Assembly: GCF_002858745.1 (NCBI RefSeq)
Contig: NZ_PJRO01000011.1
Location: 62,001 to 126,000 of the forward strand
Length of the DNA stretch: 64,000 nucleotides
Direction of reading: 5' to 3'
Origin: Mesorhizobium loti
GTDB lineage: Bacteria; Pseudomonadota; Alphaproteobacteria; Rhizobiales; Rhizobiaceae
Under the pieces are notes generated by a model. It ran no database searches. It had not been told where the DNA came from and worked only from the letters and a program-made list of their open reading frames with translations. This document shows, piece by piece, positions 44,456 through 53,664 of this stretch. The stretch's first letter is position 1; every line of letters begins with the position of its first letter. The position numbers and the translations under genes were made by a program.

Positions 44456-45597
44456 TTGAAGGTCTTCCTTGGGTCGAATGCGTCGCGTGTCGCTTCGCCG
44501 ATGAAGATCAGCAGCGACAGCATCAACGAGATCACCACGAAGCCGGACAGGCCGAGCCAGGGCGCGTTGAGATTGCGCTGTCCCTGTTTCAGCAGCTCAC
44601 CGAGCGATGCCGATCCGGGCGGCAGGCCGAAGCCGAGAAAGTCGAGCGACGTCAGCGTCGAGATCGAGCCGTTCAGGATGAACGGCAGGAAGGTCAGTGT
44701 TGCCACCATGGCGTTGGGCAACAGGTGCCGGAAGATGATGGTGGCGTTCGGCACGCCGAGAGCGCGCGCTGCGTTGACATATTCGAAGTTGCGGGCGCGC
44801 AGGAATTCCGCCCGTACCACCCCGACAAAGGCAACCCACGAAAACAGCAGCATCAGCCCGAGCAGGATGAAGAAACCCGGCGGCAGCACGGCGGCAACGA
44901 TGAGCAGCAGGTAGAGCACCGGGATCGCCGACCAGATTTCGATGAAACGCTGGAACAGAAGGTCGGTCCAGCCGCCGAAATAGCCTTGGACGGCACCGGC
45001 CGAAACACCGATCAGCGCCGAGCCGAGCGTCAGGATCAGGCCGAACAGCACGGAAATGCGGAAACCGTAGATCACGCGCGCCAGCACGTCGCGCGCCTGG
45101 TCGTCCGTGCCCAGCCAGTTCCAGTTGCCGACGATGCAATCGGGATCCACTGCCTTCTGCGGATACTGCCCGCAGCGCTTCTCGGCATCGTATATCCAGG
45201 ACGGCTTGGTTGGGGCTGCTTCCGGAACTGCATTGTTGACCGTGCGGAACGAGTAGCGGACCGGCGGCCAGATCATCCAGCCATTGGCGTTGATCTCGTC
45301 GCGGATCACCGGGTCGCGATAATCGGTGACTGCGTAGAAGCCACCGAACTTCTCTTCCGGATAGGCAACCAGCACCGGGAACAGGATTTCGCCCTTGTAG
45401 GAGGCAATGATCGGCTTGTCGTTGGCGATCAGTTCCGACCCCAGCGACAGCACGAACAGCACGAGGAAGATCCACAACGACCAGTAGCCACGGCGATTGG
45501 CCTTGAAATTGGCCCAGCGACGCTGGTTGAGAGGCGAGATTCTTTGCCGCCCGATCGGCGCTGCCTCGGCCACCGGATTGGCTGCGACGTCCGCCAT
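44452..45597 (-). CDS. yejE: Peptide ABC transporter permease YejE
   Basis: A 381-residue permease. One hydrophobic segment after RRWANFKANRRGYWSLWIFL, then a long periplasmic insert (YKGEILFPVLVAYPEEKFGG ... CGQYPQKAVDPDCIVGNWNW), typical of YejE, then five segments with the loop LDFLGFGLPPGSASLGELL. Translation is coupled to yejB: TGA and ATG share one base (45597). I reject the longer upstream frame because it is the shadow of yejB. With YejB it forms the transport channel. Confidence 0.92.
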   Translation of the reverse strand: MADVAANPVAEAAPIGRQRISPLNQRRWANFKANRRGYWSLWIFLVLFVLSLGSELIANDKPIIASYKGEILFPVLVAYPEEKFGGFYAVTDYRDPVIRDEINANGWMIWPPVRYSFRTVNNAVPEAAPTKPSWIYDAEKRCGQYPQKAVDPDCIVGNWNWLGTDDQARDVLARVIYGFRISVLFGLILTLGSALIGVSAGAVQGYFGGWTDLLFQRFIEIWSAIPVLYLLLIVAAVLPPGFFILLGLMLLFSWVAFVGVVRAEFLRARNFEYVNAARALGVPNATIIFRHLLPNAMVATLTFLPFILNGSISTLTSLDFLGFGLPPGSASLGELLKQGQRNLNAPWLGLSGFVVISLMLSLLIFIGEATRDAFDPRKTFK

Positions 45598-46700
45598 CAC
45601 ACGTCTCTCCGCTCGAAGTCGATGCGCGGATCGATCCAGGTGTAGGTGAGATCGGAAATCAGGCTGACGAACAGCCCGATCAGCGACATGATGTAGAGAT
45701 TGGCGAAGACGACGGGATAATCGCGATCGACCACCGACTTGAAGCCGAGCAGGCCAAGCCCGTCGAGCGAGAAGATGTTCTCGATCAGCAGCGAGCCTGA
45801 GAAGAAGGCAGAGATGAACGCGCCGGGGAAGCCGGCAATGACGATCAGCATCGCGTTGCGGAAGACGTGGCCATAGAGCACCTGCCGTTGGGACAGGCCC
45901 TTGGCGCGTGCCGTCACCACGTATTGCTTGCGGATTTCTTCCAGGAAGGAGTTTTTCGTCAGCAGTGTCGAGGTGGCAAAGGCCGACAGCACCATGGCCG
46001 TCAGCGGCAGGGCGAGGTGCCAGAAATAGTCGAGAATGCGCTGCGGCCAGGACAGCTGGTCCCAGTTGTCGGAAGTCAGGCCGCGCAACGGGAACCAGTC
46101 CCAGAACGAGCCGCCTGCGAACAGGATCATCAAAAGAATGCCGAACAGGAAGCCCGGAATGGCATAACCGATGATGACGATGGCGCTGGTCCAGGTGTCG
46201 AAGGAAGAACCGTCCTTTACCGCCTTCCGGATGCCGAGCGGGATTGAGATCAGATAGGAAAGCAGTGTGATCCAAAGGCCGATCGAAATCGAAACCGGCA
46301 TCTTTTCGAGGATCAGGTCCACCACCGATATGTCGCGGAAATAGCTGTCGCCGAAGTCGAAGCGGGCGTAATTCCACAGCATGAGCCCGAAGCGCTCGAG
46401 CGGCGGCTTGTCGAAACCGAACTGCTTTTCCAGCTTGGCGATGAATTCGGGGTCGAGGCCCTGCGCGCCGCGATATTTGGAGCTGACGTTACCGGCGGGA
46501 TCGAAATTGGTGCCGCCAAGATCGCCACCGCCACCGCCGCCGAGGCGGTCAGCTGCGCTGCCGCCCTGGTTGGTCAGCTTGGCGATGACCTGTTCAACCG
46601 GGCCGCCGGGGGCGAACTGCACCACCACGAACGAAATCGCCATGATGCCGAACAGTGTCGGGATCATCAGAAGCAATCGGCGAAGGATATAGGCGCCCAT
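45597..46700 (-). CDS. yejB: Peptide ABC transporter permease YejB
   Basis: A 367-residue permease. It begins MGAYILRRLLLMIPTLFGIM, as in other YejB and DppB proteins. A Gly-rich linker (LGGGGGGDLGG) in the periplasmic loop near residue 55 is an oddity. The EAA loop is ARAKGLSQRQVLYGHVFRNA. It lies 63 nt after yejA1 and overlaps yejE by one base. It forms the channel with YejE. Confidence 0.93.
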   Translation of the reverse strand: MGAYILRRLLLMIPTLFGIMAISFVVVQFAPGGPVEQVIAKLTNQGGSAADRLGGGGGGDLGGTNFDPAGNVSSKYRGAQGLDPEFIAKLEKQFGFDKPPLERFGLMLWNYARFDFGDSYFRDISVVDLILEKMPVSISIGLWITLLSYLISIPLGIRKAVKDGSSFDTWTSAIVIIGYAIPGFLFGILLMILFAGGSFWDWFPLRGLTSDNWDQLSWPQRILDYFWHLALPLTAMVLSAFATSTLLTKNSFLEEIRKQYVVTARAKGLSQRQVLYGHVFRNAMLIVIAGFPGAFISAFFSGSLLIENIFSLDGLGLLGFKSVVDRDYPVVFANLYIMSLIGLFVSLISDLTYTWIDPRIDFERRDV

Positions 46701-46763
46701 CAGGCCATGCCTTCCAGGGGGCAGAGGAGCCGAAGCGTATGATGTTGGATGTCGTGCACCCCG

Positions 46764-48623
46764 TCAGGCCTTGCCAATCTTTGCTGCCTTGTCCTTGTCG
46801 AACCACCACAACGATTCAATCGGGAAGGCATAATCGGGTTTCGGCTCCTTGAAGCCGAACATGTCCCAGAATGCCACCCAGTGATTCGCATTGTGATAGT
46901 TTGGAATCCAGTCGTGCCGTGCGCGCAAGACCCGGTCGAGCGCACGCATGGCTGTAATCAGACTTTGCCGGTCCTTGGCCGCACCGATTGCATCGACCAA
47001 CGCATCGACGCTGGGGTCGGCGATACCGGCATAGTTGCGGGTTCCCGGCATCGCTGCGCTGCGCGAATGGAAGAACTGCTCCATCTCGTCCTGCGTCGGC
47101 GACGGCGAAAACAGGAATGCTGCGATGACAACGTCGAAATCATACTCCGACAGTCGGCGCTGATATTGCGGCGTATCGACGATGCGGGAGGTCGCGTCGA
47201 TGCCGACGGCGCGCATGTTTTCGATGAAAGGCGAAAATCTCTGCGAGAGCACCTCTTCGTCGCTCAGCATCTCCAACGTCAACTTCTCGCCCTTGTCGTT
47301 CTGGACGAAGGAGCCGTTGCGTTTCCAGCCGGCTTCCGCGAGCAGTTTCGATGCCTTGCCGAGCATCTTGCGGTCCCTGCCCGAGCCGTCCGAAACCGGC
47401 TGCAGGATGGCATCGCCAAAAGCCTCCTCGGGGATCTTGCCGCGCAGCGGTTCCAGCAATGCGAGTTCTTCGGCGCCTGGTTTGCCGTCGGCGCGAAAGT
47501 CGGAGAGTTCGAACAGCGACTGGGAGCGATTGTAGAGATCGTAGAAGAAGTTGCGCTTCGTCCATTCGAAATCGAAGCAGAGGCCGATTGCCTGCCGCAC
47601 CTTGACGTCGTTGAAACGGTCGCGGCGGTGGTTGAGCGCCATCGCCTGCATGCGCGGGCGCTTTTCGTTCGGGAATTCGCGTTTGATGACTTTGCCTTCG
47701 CGGACTGACGGGAAATCGTAGTCGATCGCCCAGCTGCGCGAGACCGATTCTTCCCGGTAGAAAGTGTCGCCTTTCTTGAGTGCTTCGAAATTGGCCCGGC
47801 GATCGAGGTAGAAGTCGATGCGGAGGCGATCGAAATTGTTCTGGCCGCGGTTGACGTTGAGATCGCGCGCCCAGTAGTCGGCAACGCGCTCATATTCGAT
47901 CGTTTGGCCGGGAGAGACACGGCCAACCTTGTAGGGGCCCGAACCGAGCAATGGTCGCATGCCGCCTTTGAAGCCGTTGGCGTCGATATCGGCCTTGGAC
48001 AGGATCGGGAATCCGATGATCGACAGGATCAGCCGCTCGCTCTGCTTGCCGTCGAAGACGAGCCTGAGCGTCTTGTTGTCGTCGGCAATGGCGTCGGTGA
48101 GGCGCGCCAGGGGAATGGAAAAATCCGGGGCGCCGTCGCTCTTCAGAAGTTTGTAGGAGAAGGCGATGTCATCGGCAGTCAGCGGGGCGCCGTCATGGAA
48201 GCGTGCCTCGGGCCGTAGCTTGAAGGTGAAGCTGTTGCGGTCGGGCGCGATCGTCACTGTTTCCGCGACCAGCCCATACATCGAATCGGGTTCGTCGAGT
48301 GCCGAAGCCATCAGCGCTTCGAAACACATGTCCATGCGTGGCGGCGAGTCGCCCTTGAGAATGAAGGAATTCAGCGTGTTGAAGGTCTGCGGGTTCTGGT
48401 TGAACACCCAGGTGAACGGCGCAAAGTTGAACGTGCCGCCCTTCGGCGCGTCCGGGTTCACATAGTCGAAATGCTCGAACCCGGCCGGATATTTCAGGTC
48501 ACCGAAGGCCGACAACCCGTGCAGGGGTGTTTCGGTCGGGCTGGCGGCAAAGACCCGGCTTGGCAAAAGAGCAACTGCCGCCGTGGCTGCCCCAAGCGCC
48601 AGAACGTCACGGCGGGTTGCCAT
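46764..48623 (-). CDS. YejA-type peptide-binding protein, Tat-exported copy
   Basis: A 619-residue extracellular solute-binding protein (SBP_bac_5). The signal is Tat-like: MATRRDVLALGAATAAVALL with twin arginines, ending SRVFA. YejA features follow: FEHFDYVNPDAPKGGTFNF and DGAPLTADDIAFSYKLL. It is the second of two tandem paralogues; the first has a Sec-type signal. Its start overlaps the stop of the other copy by one base. It should bind oligopeptides and deliver them to YejB-YejE. Two copies suggest different ligands or dosage. Confidence 0.92.
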   Translation of the reverse strand: MATRRDVLALGAATAAVALLPSRVFAASPTETPLHGLSAFGDLKYPAGFEHFDYVNPDAPKGGTFNFAPFTWVFNQNPQTFNTLNSFILKGDSPPRMDMCFEALMASALDEPDSMYGLVAETVTIAPDRNSFTFKLRPEARFHDGAPLTADDIAFSYKLLKSDGAPDFSIPLARLTDAIADDNKTLRLVFDGKQSERLILSIIGFPILSKADIDANGFKGGMRPLLGSGPYKVGRVSPGQTIEYERVADYWARDLNVNRGQNNFDRLRIDFYLDRRANFEALKKGDTFYREESVSRSWAIDYDFPSVREGKVIKREFPNEKRPRMQAMALNHRRDRFNDVKVRQAIGLCFDFEWTKRNFFYDLYNRSQSLFELSDFRADGKPGAEELALLEPLRGKIPEEAFGDAILQPVSDGSGRDRKMLGKASKLLAEAGWKRNGSFVQNDKGEKLTLEMLSDEEVLSQRFSPFIENMRAVGIDATSRIVDTPQYQRRLSEYDFDVVIAAFLFSPSPTQDEMEQFFHSRSAAMPGTRNYAGIADPSVDALVDAIGAAKDRQSLITAMRALDRVLRARHDWIPNYHNANHWVAFWDMFGFKEPKPDYAFPIESLWWFDKDKAAKIGKA

Positions 48624-50506
48624 CAATTGAGGCCCTTGTACTTGGCGGCCAGGGCTTTCTCCTTTTCGACATCGACCCACCAGGAATCCACGTCGGGGCC
48701 GATATAGGTCGGCTGTTTGTCCGGAATGCCGAACTTGTTCCAATAGGCCAGACGCACATCGGGCCGTGTGAATTGCGGCACGGTGTAGAAACTCCACAAC
48801 AGCACGCGATCCAGCGCGCGCGTGGCGGCAGCAAGATCGTCGCGATCGGCGGCGAATATGACACGGTCGACCAGTGCGTCGACGACCGGATCCTTGATAC
48901 CGGAGTAGTTGCGGGAACCTGGCGTATCGGCCGCTTTCGATGACCAGAAATCGCGCTGCTCGTTGCCGGGCGAATCCGATTGGGGCAGGACCTGTGTGAT
49001 CATGTCGTAGTCGAAACCGTTGACCCGGTTGACATACTGGCTGCTGTCGACGAAGCGCAGCGTGGCGGCAATGCCGATCTTGCGCAACATATCGACATAG
49101 GGGTTGAGCGTTGCCTCGGCTCCTTGCCGCGTGTCGAGAATCTCGAAAGCGAAGGGCTGGCCGGTCTTGGCATTGACCATTTTGCCGCCCTTGATCACCC
49201 ATCCGGCTTGGGCGAACAGATCGACTGCCGTCTTCAGGATCTTGCGTTCCGCTTGCGGTGCATCGAAAGCAGGTATCTTGAATTCCTGGGTAAAAAGCTC
49301 CGGTGGAAGCTTGTCTTTGTATTCATTCAGGATTTCGAGCTCCTTGCCTTGCGGCAAGCCGCTCGAGGCCAGATCGTCGTTGCCCATGAAATAGCTGGTC
49401 AGGCGCGTGTTCAGGCCGAAAGACATGCGGTTGATCGCATCGAAATCATAGAGATAAGCCAGCGCCTGGCGTACATGCCGGTCCTGGAACTGCGGCCGAC
49501 GGGTGTTGATGATGAAGCCCTGGTACGTTGCACGGGAAGAAGCCTTGAACTGCTGCTTTATGACATCGCCAGCTTTGGCGGCTGGGAAGTCGTATTTCGT
49601 CATCCAGTTGCGGCCGCTGTTTTCGACATTGATGTCTTCGAGGCCGCCTTTGGTGAAGGCGAGCCAGGCTGCACTGTCGTCGAGGAAATAGACATAGCGC
49701 CTGATATCGAAATTCTCGCGGCCGATCTTCACCGGCAGCTTGGCGCCCCAATAATCGGGCACGCGCTCCCAGATGATTTCCGCACCCGGCTTGAAGCTTT
49801 TTATCCTGTAGGCAGCTGAGCCAAGCGGGATTTCCAGAGTCGGCTTGGTTATATCGCGCTTGTTGCCTTTTGCGTCCGTACCTTCCCACCAATGCTTGGG
49901 CAAAATGGCGAGGTCGCCCATGATCTTCGGCAGCTCACGGTTGCCCTTTTGGTCGAAACGGAATTCCACCTCGCGGTCATTGATCGCCACCGCCTCGGTG
50001 ACGTTTGCGAAATAGCGATTGTACATCGGGCTGTTGGTCTTCAGCACGTTGAACGACCAGATCACGTCATCGACGGTGATCGGTTTGCCGTCATGCCATT
50101 TCGCCCGCGGATCGAGGCGATAGGTGGCCGACGAATAGTCGGCCGGGTATTTGTAGGCGTCAGCGATCAATGGGTGGCTGACGCTGCCTTCGTCGATGGC
50201 CTGCTCCATCAGCGTTTCGTAGAGCAAGCCTCCGCCATACGGTACGAAGCCGGCAGCGGGCGAGCCCTGCACGATGTAGGAATTGAAGCTGTCGAAGGTG
50301 CCGATGACCGTCGAATTCAGCGTGCCGCCTTTCGGCGCATCCGGGTTCACGTAGTCATAGCGTTGAAAATTCTGGCCGTATTTCGATTCGCCGAGCAGCG
50401 AAGAGGTGGTGCGCCATTCATCGGCCATTGCTGCCTGTATGCCGATGGCGAGGGCGGCGCCTGCCGCCAGGAACTTCAAGGGCATCCCAAGCCGGAAACG
50501 CTGCAT
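48623..50506 (-). CDS. YejA-type peptide-binding protein, Sec-exported copy
   Basis: A 627-residue paralogue. Its signal peptide is Sec-type (MPLKFLAAGAALAIGIQAAM with ADE cleavage) after an extra MQRFRLG. Common YejA features: FQRYDYVNPDAPKGGTLNST, WHDGKPITVDDVIWSFNVL and NYSGIKDPVVDALVD. It is the first gene of the five-gene operon, which starts after the terminator of the cytochrome gene. Both proteins share the YejA hallmarks but differ clearly across their length, so the duplication is old. Confidence 0.92.
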   Translation of the reverse strand: MQRFRLGMPLKFLAAGAALAIGIQAAMADEWRTTSSLLGESKYGQNFQRYDYVNPDAPKGGTLNSTVIGTFDSFNSYIVQGSPAAGFVPYGGGLLYETLMEQAIDEGSVSHPLIADAYKYPADYSSATYRLDPRAKWHDGKPITVDDVIWSFNVLKTNSPMYNRYFANVTEAVAINDREVEFRFDQKGNRELPKIMGDLAILPKHWWEGTDAKGNKRDITKPTLEIPLGSAAYRIKSFKPGAEIIWERVPDYWGAKLPVKIGRENFDIRRYVYFLDDSAAWLAFTKGGLEDINVENSGRNWMTKYDFPAAKAGDVIKQQFKASSRATYQGFIINTRRPQFQDRHVRQALAYLYDFDAINRMSFGLNTRLTSYFMGNDDLASSGLPQGKELEILNEYKDKLPPELFTQEFKIPAFDAPQAERKILKTAVDLFAQAGWVIKGGKMVNAKTGQPFAFEILDTRQGAEATLNPYVDMLRKIGIAATLRFVDSSQYVNRVNGFDYDMITQVLPQSDSPGNEQRDFWSSKAADTPGSRNYSGIKDPVVDALVDRVIFAADRDDLAAATRALDRVLLWSFYTVPQFTRPDVRLAYWNKFGIPDKQPTYIGPDVDSWWVDVEKEKALAAKYKGLN

Positions 50507-50608
50507 TCCTGATCCTTCTGCCTGTTGCTGGCGTGTTCGAACGGATACCTTAGCTTATTCGCGGCCTGCGAAAACCGGCAGAAGCTGCCTAATTGGCCGC
50601 GTGCAACA

Positions 50609-50635
50609 AAAAAGCCGGGTCAAACCCGGCTTTTT
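50609..50635 (-). terminator. Intrinsic terminator after the cytochrome gene
   Basis: AAAAAGCCGGGT (50609-50620) and ACCCGGCTTTTT (50624-50635) form a perfect 12-bp stem with a 3-nt loop. It lies just past the cytochrome c stop at 50661 and before the yej operon promoter. Confidence 0.92.
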
Positions 50636-50660
50636 CGTGATCTCTAAGATGACAAACCCG

Positions 50661-51281
50661 TCAGTGTGCGCCTTCGGCAGGCTTGGCGTCGGCTGGCGCG
50701 GCGGCGGGAGTGGCTTCGGGCGCAGCGCCTGCTTCCGGCAGTGCTGCCGGGCTATCCGACAGCGTGCGCAGATAAGCGAGCAGATTGCCGCGATCTTCAT
50801 CCTTGGGCAGGCCGGCAAAGCCCATCGCCGTACCTTTCACGAGGCCCTTCGGCGACGTCAGGAAGTGGTTCAGGTTCTCGAAGGTCCACTTCGTCTCGCC
50901 GCCCTTGGCGAAATCCTTCATGCCGGCCGAATAGGCAAAGCCCTCATGATGCGCGACCGGGCGATTGACGATGTCCCATAGATCCGGACCGATCTTATTG
51001 GGGCCGCCCTTCTCGCCGCTGTGGCAGGCCTGGCATTTCTTGAAAACAGTGGCGCCGGCTTCGGCCTTGCCTGCCGTCAGCAGATCAGCAACCGGTGTCG
51101 CGGCCTTGGCTTCCTTGCCGCCACCACCGGCGGCTTCCGGTTCAGCCGCTTCGATCGTGAAGCCGGGCTTCTCAGGCTTGGGCGAAGCGAACAGCGAGTC
51201 GGATACGATACCGACCGAAAAAACCACGAACACGGTTCCGAGCAGGCCGGCCAGTATCTTGTTGACTTCGTTGGAATCCAT
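50661..51281 (-). CDS. Membrane-anchored cytochrome c, CycM-like
   Basis: A 206-residue c-type cytochrome. An N-terminal helix (ILAGLLGTVFVVFSVGIV) anchors it to the membrane. The haem motif is CQACH (FKKCQACHSGEKGGPNKIGP), and a later Met in GTAMGFAGLP is the likely axial ligand. A Pro/Ala-rich tail follows (APEATPAAAPADAKPAEGAH). It should carry electrons from the bc1 complex to a terminal oxidase, as CycM does in rhizobia. I start at ATG 51281 (MDSNEVNKILAG), as the longer frame has no anchor upstream. It is divergent from kdsB, a common neighbour in rhizobia. Confidence 0.92.
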   Translation of the reverse strand: MDSNEVNKILAGLLGTVFVVFSVGIVSDSLFASPKPEKPGFTIEAAEPEAAGGGGKEAKAATPVADLLTAGKAEAGATVFKKCQACHSGEKGGPNKIGPDLWDIVNRPVAHHEGFAYSAGMKDFAKGGETKWTFENLNHFLTSPKGLVKGTAMGFAGLPKDEDRGNLLAYLRTLSDSPAALPEAGAAPEATPAAAPADAKPAEGAH

Positions 51282-51470
51282 AAACCCCAGCTCCCATTTC
51301 CGGCAGACCGTTCCGTCCTTCCGGCTGTCGGTATCGAGACCCTCCCCGTCGAGGGGGGTCAAATCGGGCGGAAACTAGGTCTTTTGCTATTCGGTTGCAA
51401 CACCTATAAGGGCGCTTCCAGTGAGACCTTTTGCCACTTTTCGCCCTGCCCGTTCAGTTCTGCGCCAATC

Positions 51471-52199
51471 ATGTCGACATTGATCCTGATTCCCGCCCGC
51501 ATGGCTTCCACCCGGCTGCCCGGCAAGCCGCTGGCCGATATCGCCGGCAAGCCGATGATCGTGCATGTGGCCGCCCGCGCCGCCGAGGCTGACCTCGGCC
51601 GTGTGGCGGTTGCGACGGATACCGAGGCGGTGGCAGACGCGGTGCGCGCTTTTGGTTTCGAAGCGGTGATGACCCGCCCCGACCATCAGTCCGGCTCGGA
51701 CCGCATTTTCGAAGCGCTCGGAACCTTCGATCCGAAAGGCGAGATCGAGACGATCGTCAACGTCCAGGGCGACCTGCCGACCGTCGAACCGGCCATCATC
51801 CGCGCGGCGTTGAAGCCGTTCGAGGACAGGGCCGTCGACATCGCGACGCTCGGGGTCGAGATCGTACGCCAGGAAGAAAAGACCAACCCGAATGTGGTCA
51901 AGATCGTCGGCTCGCCGCTGTCAGAGACGCGGCTGAGGGCGCTCTACTTCACGCGCGCCACCGCCCCCTGGGGCGAAGGCCCACTTTACCATCACGTCGG
52001 GCTTTATGCCTATCGTCGCGCCGCGCTCGAACGGTTCGTGGCGCTGAAACAATCCGTGCTGGAGCGCCGCGAAAGCCTCGAGCAGCTGCGTGCGCTGGAA
52101 GCCGGCATGCGCATCGATGCCGAAATCGTGCGCTCGGTTCCGCTCGGCGTCGACACGCCCGAGGATCTGGAGCGGGCGCGCGAAATTCTGTCTCACTGA
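51471..52199 (+). CDS. kdsB: 3-deoxy-manno-octulosonate cytidylyltransferase
   Basis: A 242-residue sugar nucleotidyltransferase that activates KDO as CMP-KDO for lipopolysaccharide. The N-terminal LILIPARMASTRLPGKPLAD is the CTP-binding loop; later NVQGDLPTVEP supplies Asp for Mg2+, and RATAPWGEGPLYHHVGLYAY with VDTPEDLERAR complete the family signature. The start is ATG 51471; upstream frame is only a shadow of the cytochrome gene. pheA follows after 17 nt in the same direction. Confidence 0.96.
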   Translation: MSTLILIPARMASTRLPGKPLADIAGKPMIVHVAARAAEADLGRVAVATDTEAVADAVRAFGFEAVMTRPDHQSGSDRIFEALGTFDPKGEIETIVNVQGDLPTVEPAIIRAALKPFEDRAVDIATLGVEIVRQEEKTNPNVVKIVGSPLSETRLRALYFTRATAPWGEGPLYHHVGLYAYRRAALERFVALKQSVLERRESLEQLRALEAGMRIDAEIVRSVPLGVDTPEDLERAREILSH

Positions 52200-52216
52200 C
52201 GAAGGCCTAAGCAAGA

Positions 52217-53083
52217 ATGTCTCCTGCCCCCACCAACCGCATCTCGTTCCAGGGCGAACCGGGCGCCAATTCCGACACCGCCAGCCGCAACATGTTTCCG
52301 GCGATGGAGCCGCTGCCCTGCCCGACATTCGAAGATGCCTTCAATGCCGTGGAGACCGGCAAGGCCGACCTCGCCATGATCCCGATCGAAAACACCATCG
52401 CGGGGCGCGTCGCCGACATTCATCATCTTCTGCCGGAATCGAAGCTGCACATCATCGGCGAATATTTCCTGCCGATCCATTTCCAGCTGATGGTCTTGCC
52501 TGGTGTGCAGCGCTCCGAAATCAAGACGGTGCACAGCCACATCCATGCGCTTGGCCAGTGCCGGAAATATATCCGCAAGAACGGCTGGAAGCCGGTGGTG
52601 GCGGGCGACACCGCGGGGTCGGCGAAATTCGTGGCCGCCGAGAAGAACCGAACGATGGCCTCCCTGGCGCCTCGGCTCGCAGCCTCGCTCTACGGTCTCG
52701 ATATCCTGGAAGAAAATGTCGAGGATACCGATTCCAACGTCACCCGTTTCGTCGTGCTGACCAAATCGAAACAGTGGGTCGAGCGGCCTTCGCCGGACAC
52801 AAGGATGATGACCACCTTCATCTTCCGTGTCCGCAACGTTCCGGCCGCGCTCTATAAAGCGATGGGCGGTTTCGCCACCAACGGCGTCAACATGACCAAG
52901 CTGGAGAGCTATCAGCTCGGCGCATTTACCGCGACGCTGTTCTACGCCGACATCGAAGGCCATCCAGAGGATCCGAGCGTCAAGAATGCGCTTGAGGAAT
53001 TGCGTTTCTTCTCCAAGGAAGTTCGAATCCTCGGCGTCTATCCGGCCAGCGATTCGCGCGAGCAGTGGAAGGTGGCGGACTGA
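52217..53083 (+). CDS. pheA: Prephenate dehydratase
   Basis: A 288-residue monofunctional enzyme that makes phenylpyruvate for phenylalanine. The N-terminal dehydratase domain carries FQGEPGANSDTASRNMFP and IPIENTIAGRVADIHHLL, and the TRF catalytic motif is in NVTRFVVLTKS. The C-terminal ACT domain (GGFATNGVNMTKLESYQLGA) binds Phe for feedback control. A ribosome site is weak (AAGCAAGAATG). It is co-directional with kdsB, and its stop codon overlaps a repeat. Confidence 0.95.
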   Translation: MSPAPTNRISFQGEPGANSDTASRNMFPAMEPLPCPTFEDAFNAVETGKADLAMIPIENTIAGRVADIHHLLPESKLHIIGEYFLPIHFQLMVLPGVQRSEIKTVHSHIHALGQCRKYIRKNGWKPVVAGDTAGSAKFVAAEKNRTMASLAPRLAASLYGLDILEENVEDTDSNVTRFVVLTKSKQWVERPSPDTRMMTTFIFRVRNVPAALYKAMGGFATNGVNMTKLESYQLGAFTATLFYADIEGHPEDPSVKNALEELRFFSKEVRILGVYPASDSREQWKVAD

Positions 53084-53134
53084 GCATGATCCCGAAAAGT
53101 TGCAGACTTTTCGGACGAGATCATGCGCCAAAAC
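53082..53134. repeat. Short B-type mosaic repeat flush with pheA stop
   Basis: GAGCATGATCCCGAAAAGT then TGCAG then ACTTTTCGGACGAGATCATG, a hairpin of CCGAAAAGT with ACTTTTCGG (53092-53114) inside GATC-ATG arms. The first bases are the pheA TGA, so the repeat sits exactly at the end of the gene. Confidence 0.85.
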
Positions 53135-53153
53135 AAGATCGTGCCGTCGCGGA

Positions 53154-53555
53154 TCAGGGCAATACCGCCTCGGCCTCGATCTCGATCAGCCATTCCGGCA
53201 GCGAGAGACCGGTCACGATAATCCAGGACGAGGGTGGCGGGTTGTCCGGGAAATAACGGCGCAAGGCTTCCGCGATTGGTCCCTGCTCGTCACGCGCCGC
53301 CTCGGCGATATAGATGCGCAGCATCACCACGTGCGAAAGATCGCCGCCGGCCTGTTTCAGCAGATAGTCGATGTTGTCGAGCGCCTTGATTGTCTGCGGT
53401 CCGATGCCGCCTTCGACGGTTTTTTCGTTTTCATCGACGCCGACCTGGCCGGATAGGAGCATCCTGCGGCCGCCTTCGACCACCATCGCCTGGCTGAACC
53501 CATATTGTTGGCTGTCGAACAGCCCGGCGGGATTGAGCGTCTGGCGTAGGGTCAA
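53154..53555 (-). CDS. RidA/YjgF/UK114 family protein
   Basis: A 133-residue RidA-like protein. Typical features: RQTLNPAGLFDS at the N-terminus, LLSGQVGVDENEKTVEGGIG, QTIKALDNIDYLLKQAGGD and VMLRIYIAEAARDEQ. The arginine of the enamine/imine deaminase site is in LRIYI. I place the start at TTG 53555 because a GGAG lies six nt before it and it matches the usual N-terminus; the only ATG is 22 codons upstream, at 53621. It removes reactive enamines, or has a related detoxifying role. It runs against pheA and separately from nudC. Confidence 0.85.
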   Translation of the reverse strand: MTLRQTLNPAGLFDSQQYGFSQAMVVEGGRRMLLSGQVGVDENEKTVEGGIGPQTIKALDNIDYLLKQAGGDLSHVVMLRIYIAEAARDEQGPIAEALRRYFPDNPPPSSWIIVTGLSLPEWLIEIEAEAVLP

Positions 53556-53664
53556 GGAAAGCTCCTGATGGAAGGTCGATGAACTCCACTGTGTTGCTTG
53601 GAGCTCGTCATATTGGAGCAATCAGGCGCGAATTCCAGGACGCTCCAACACTCTTAAACTGCGC

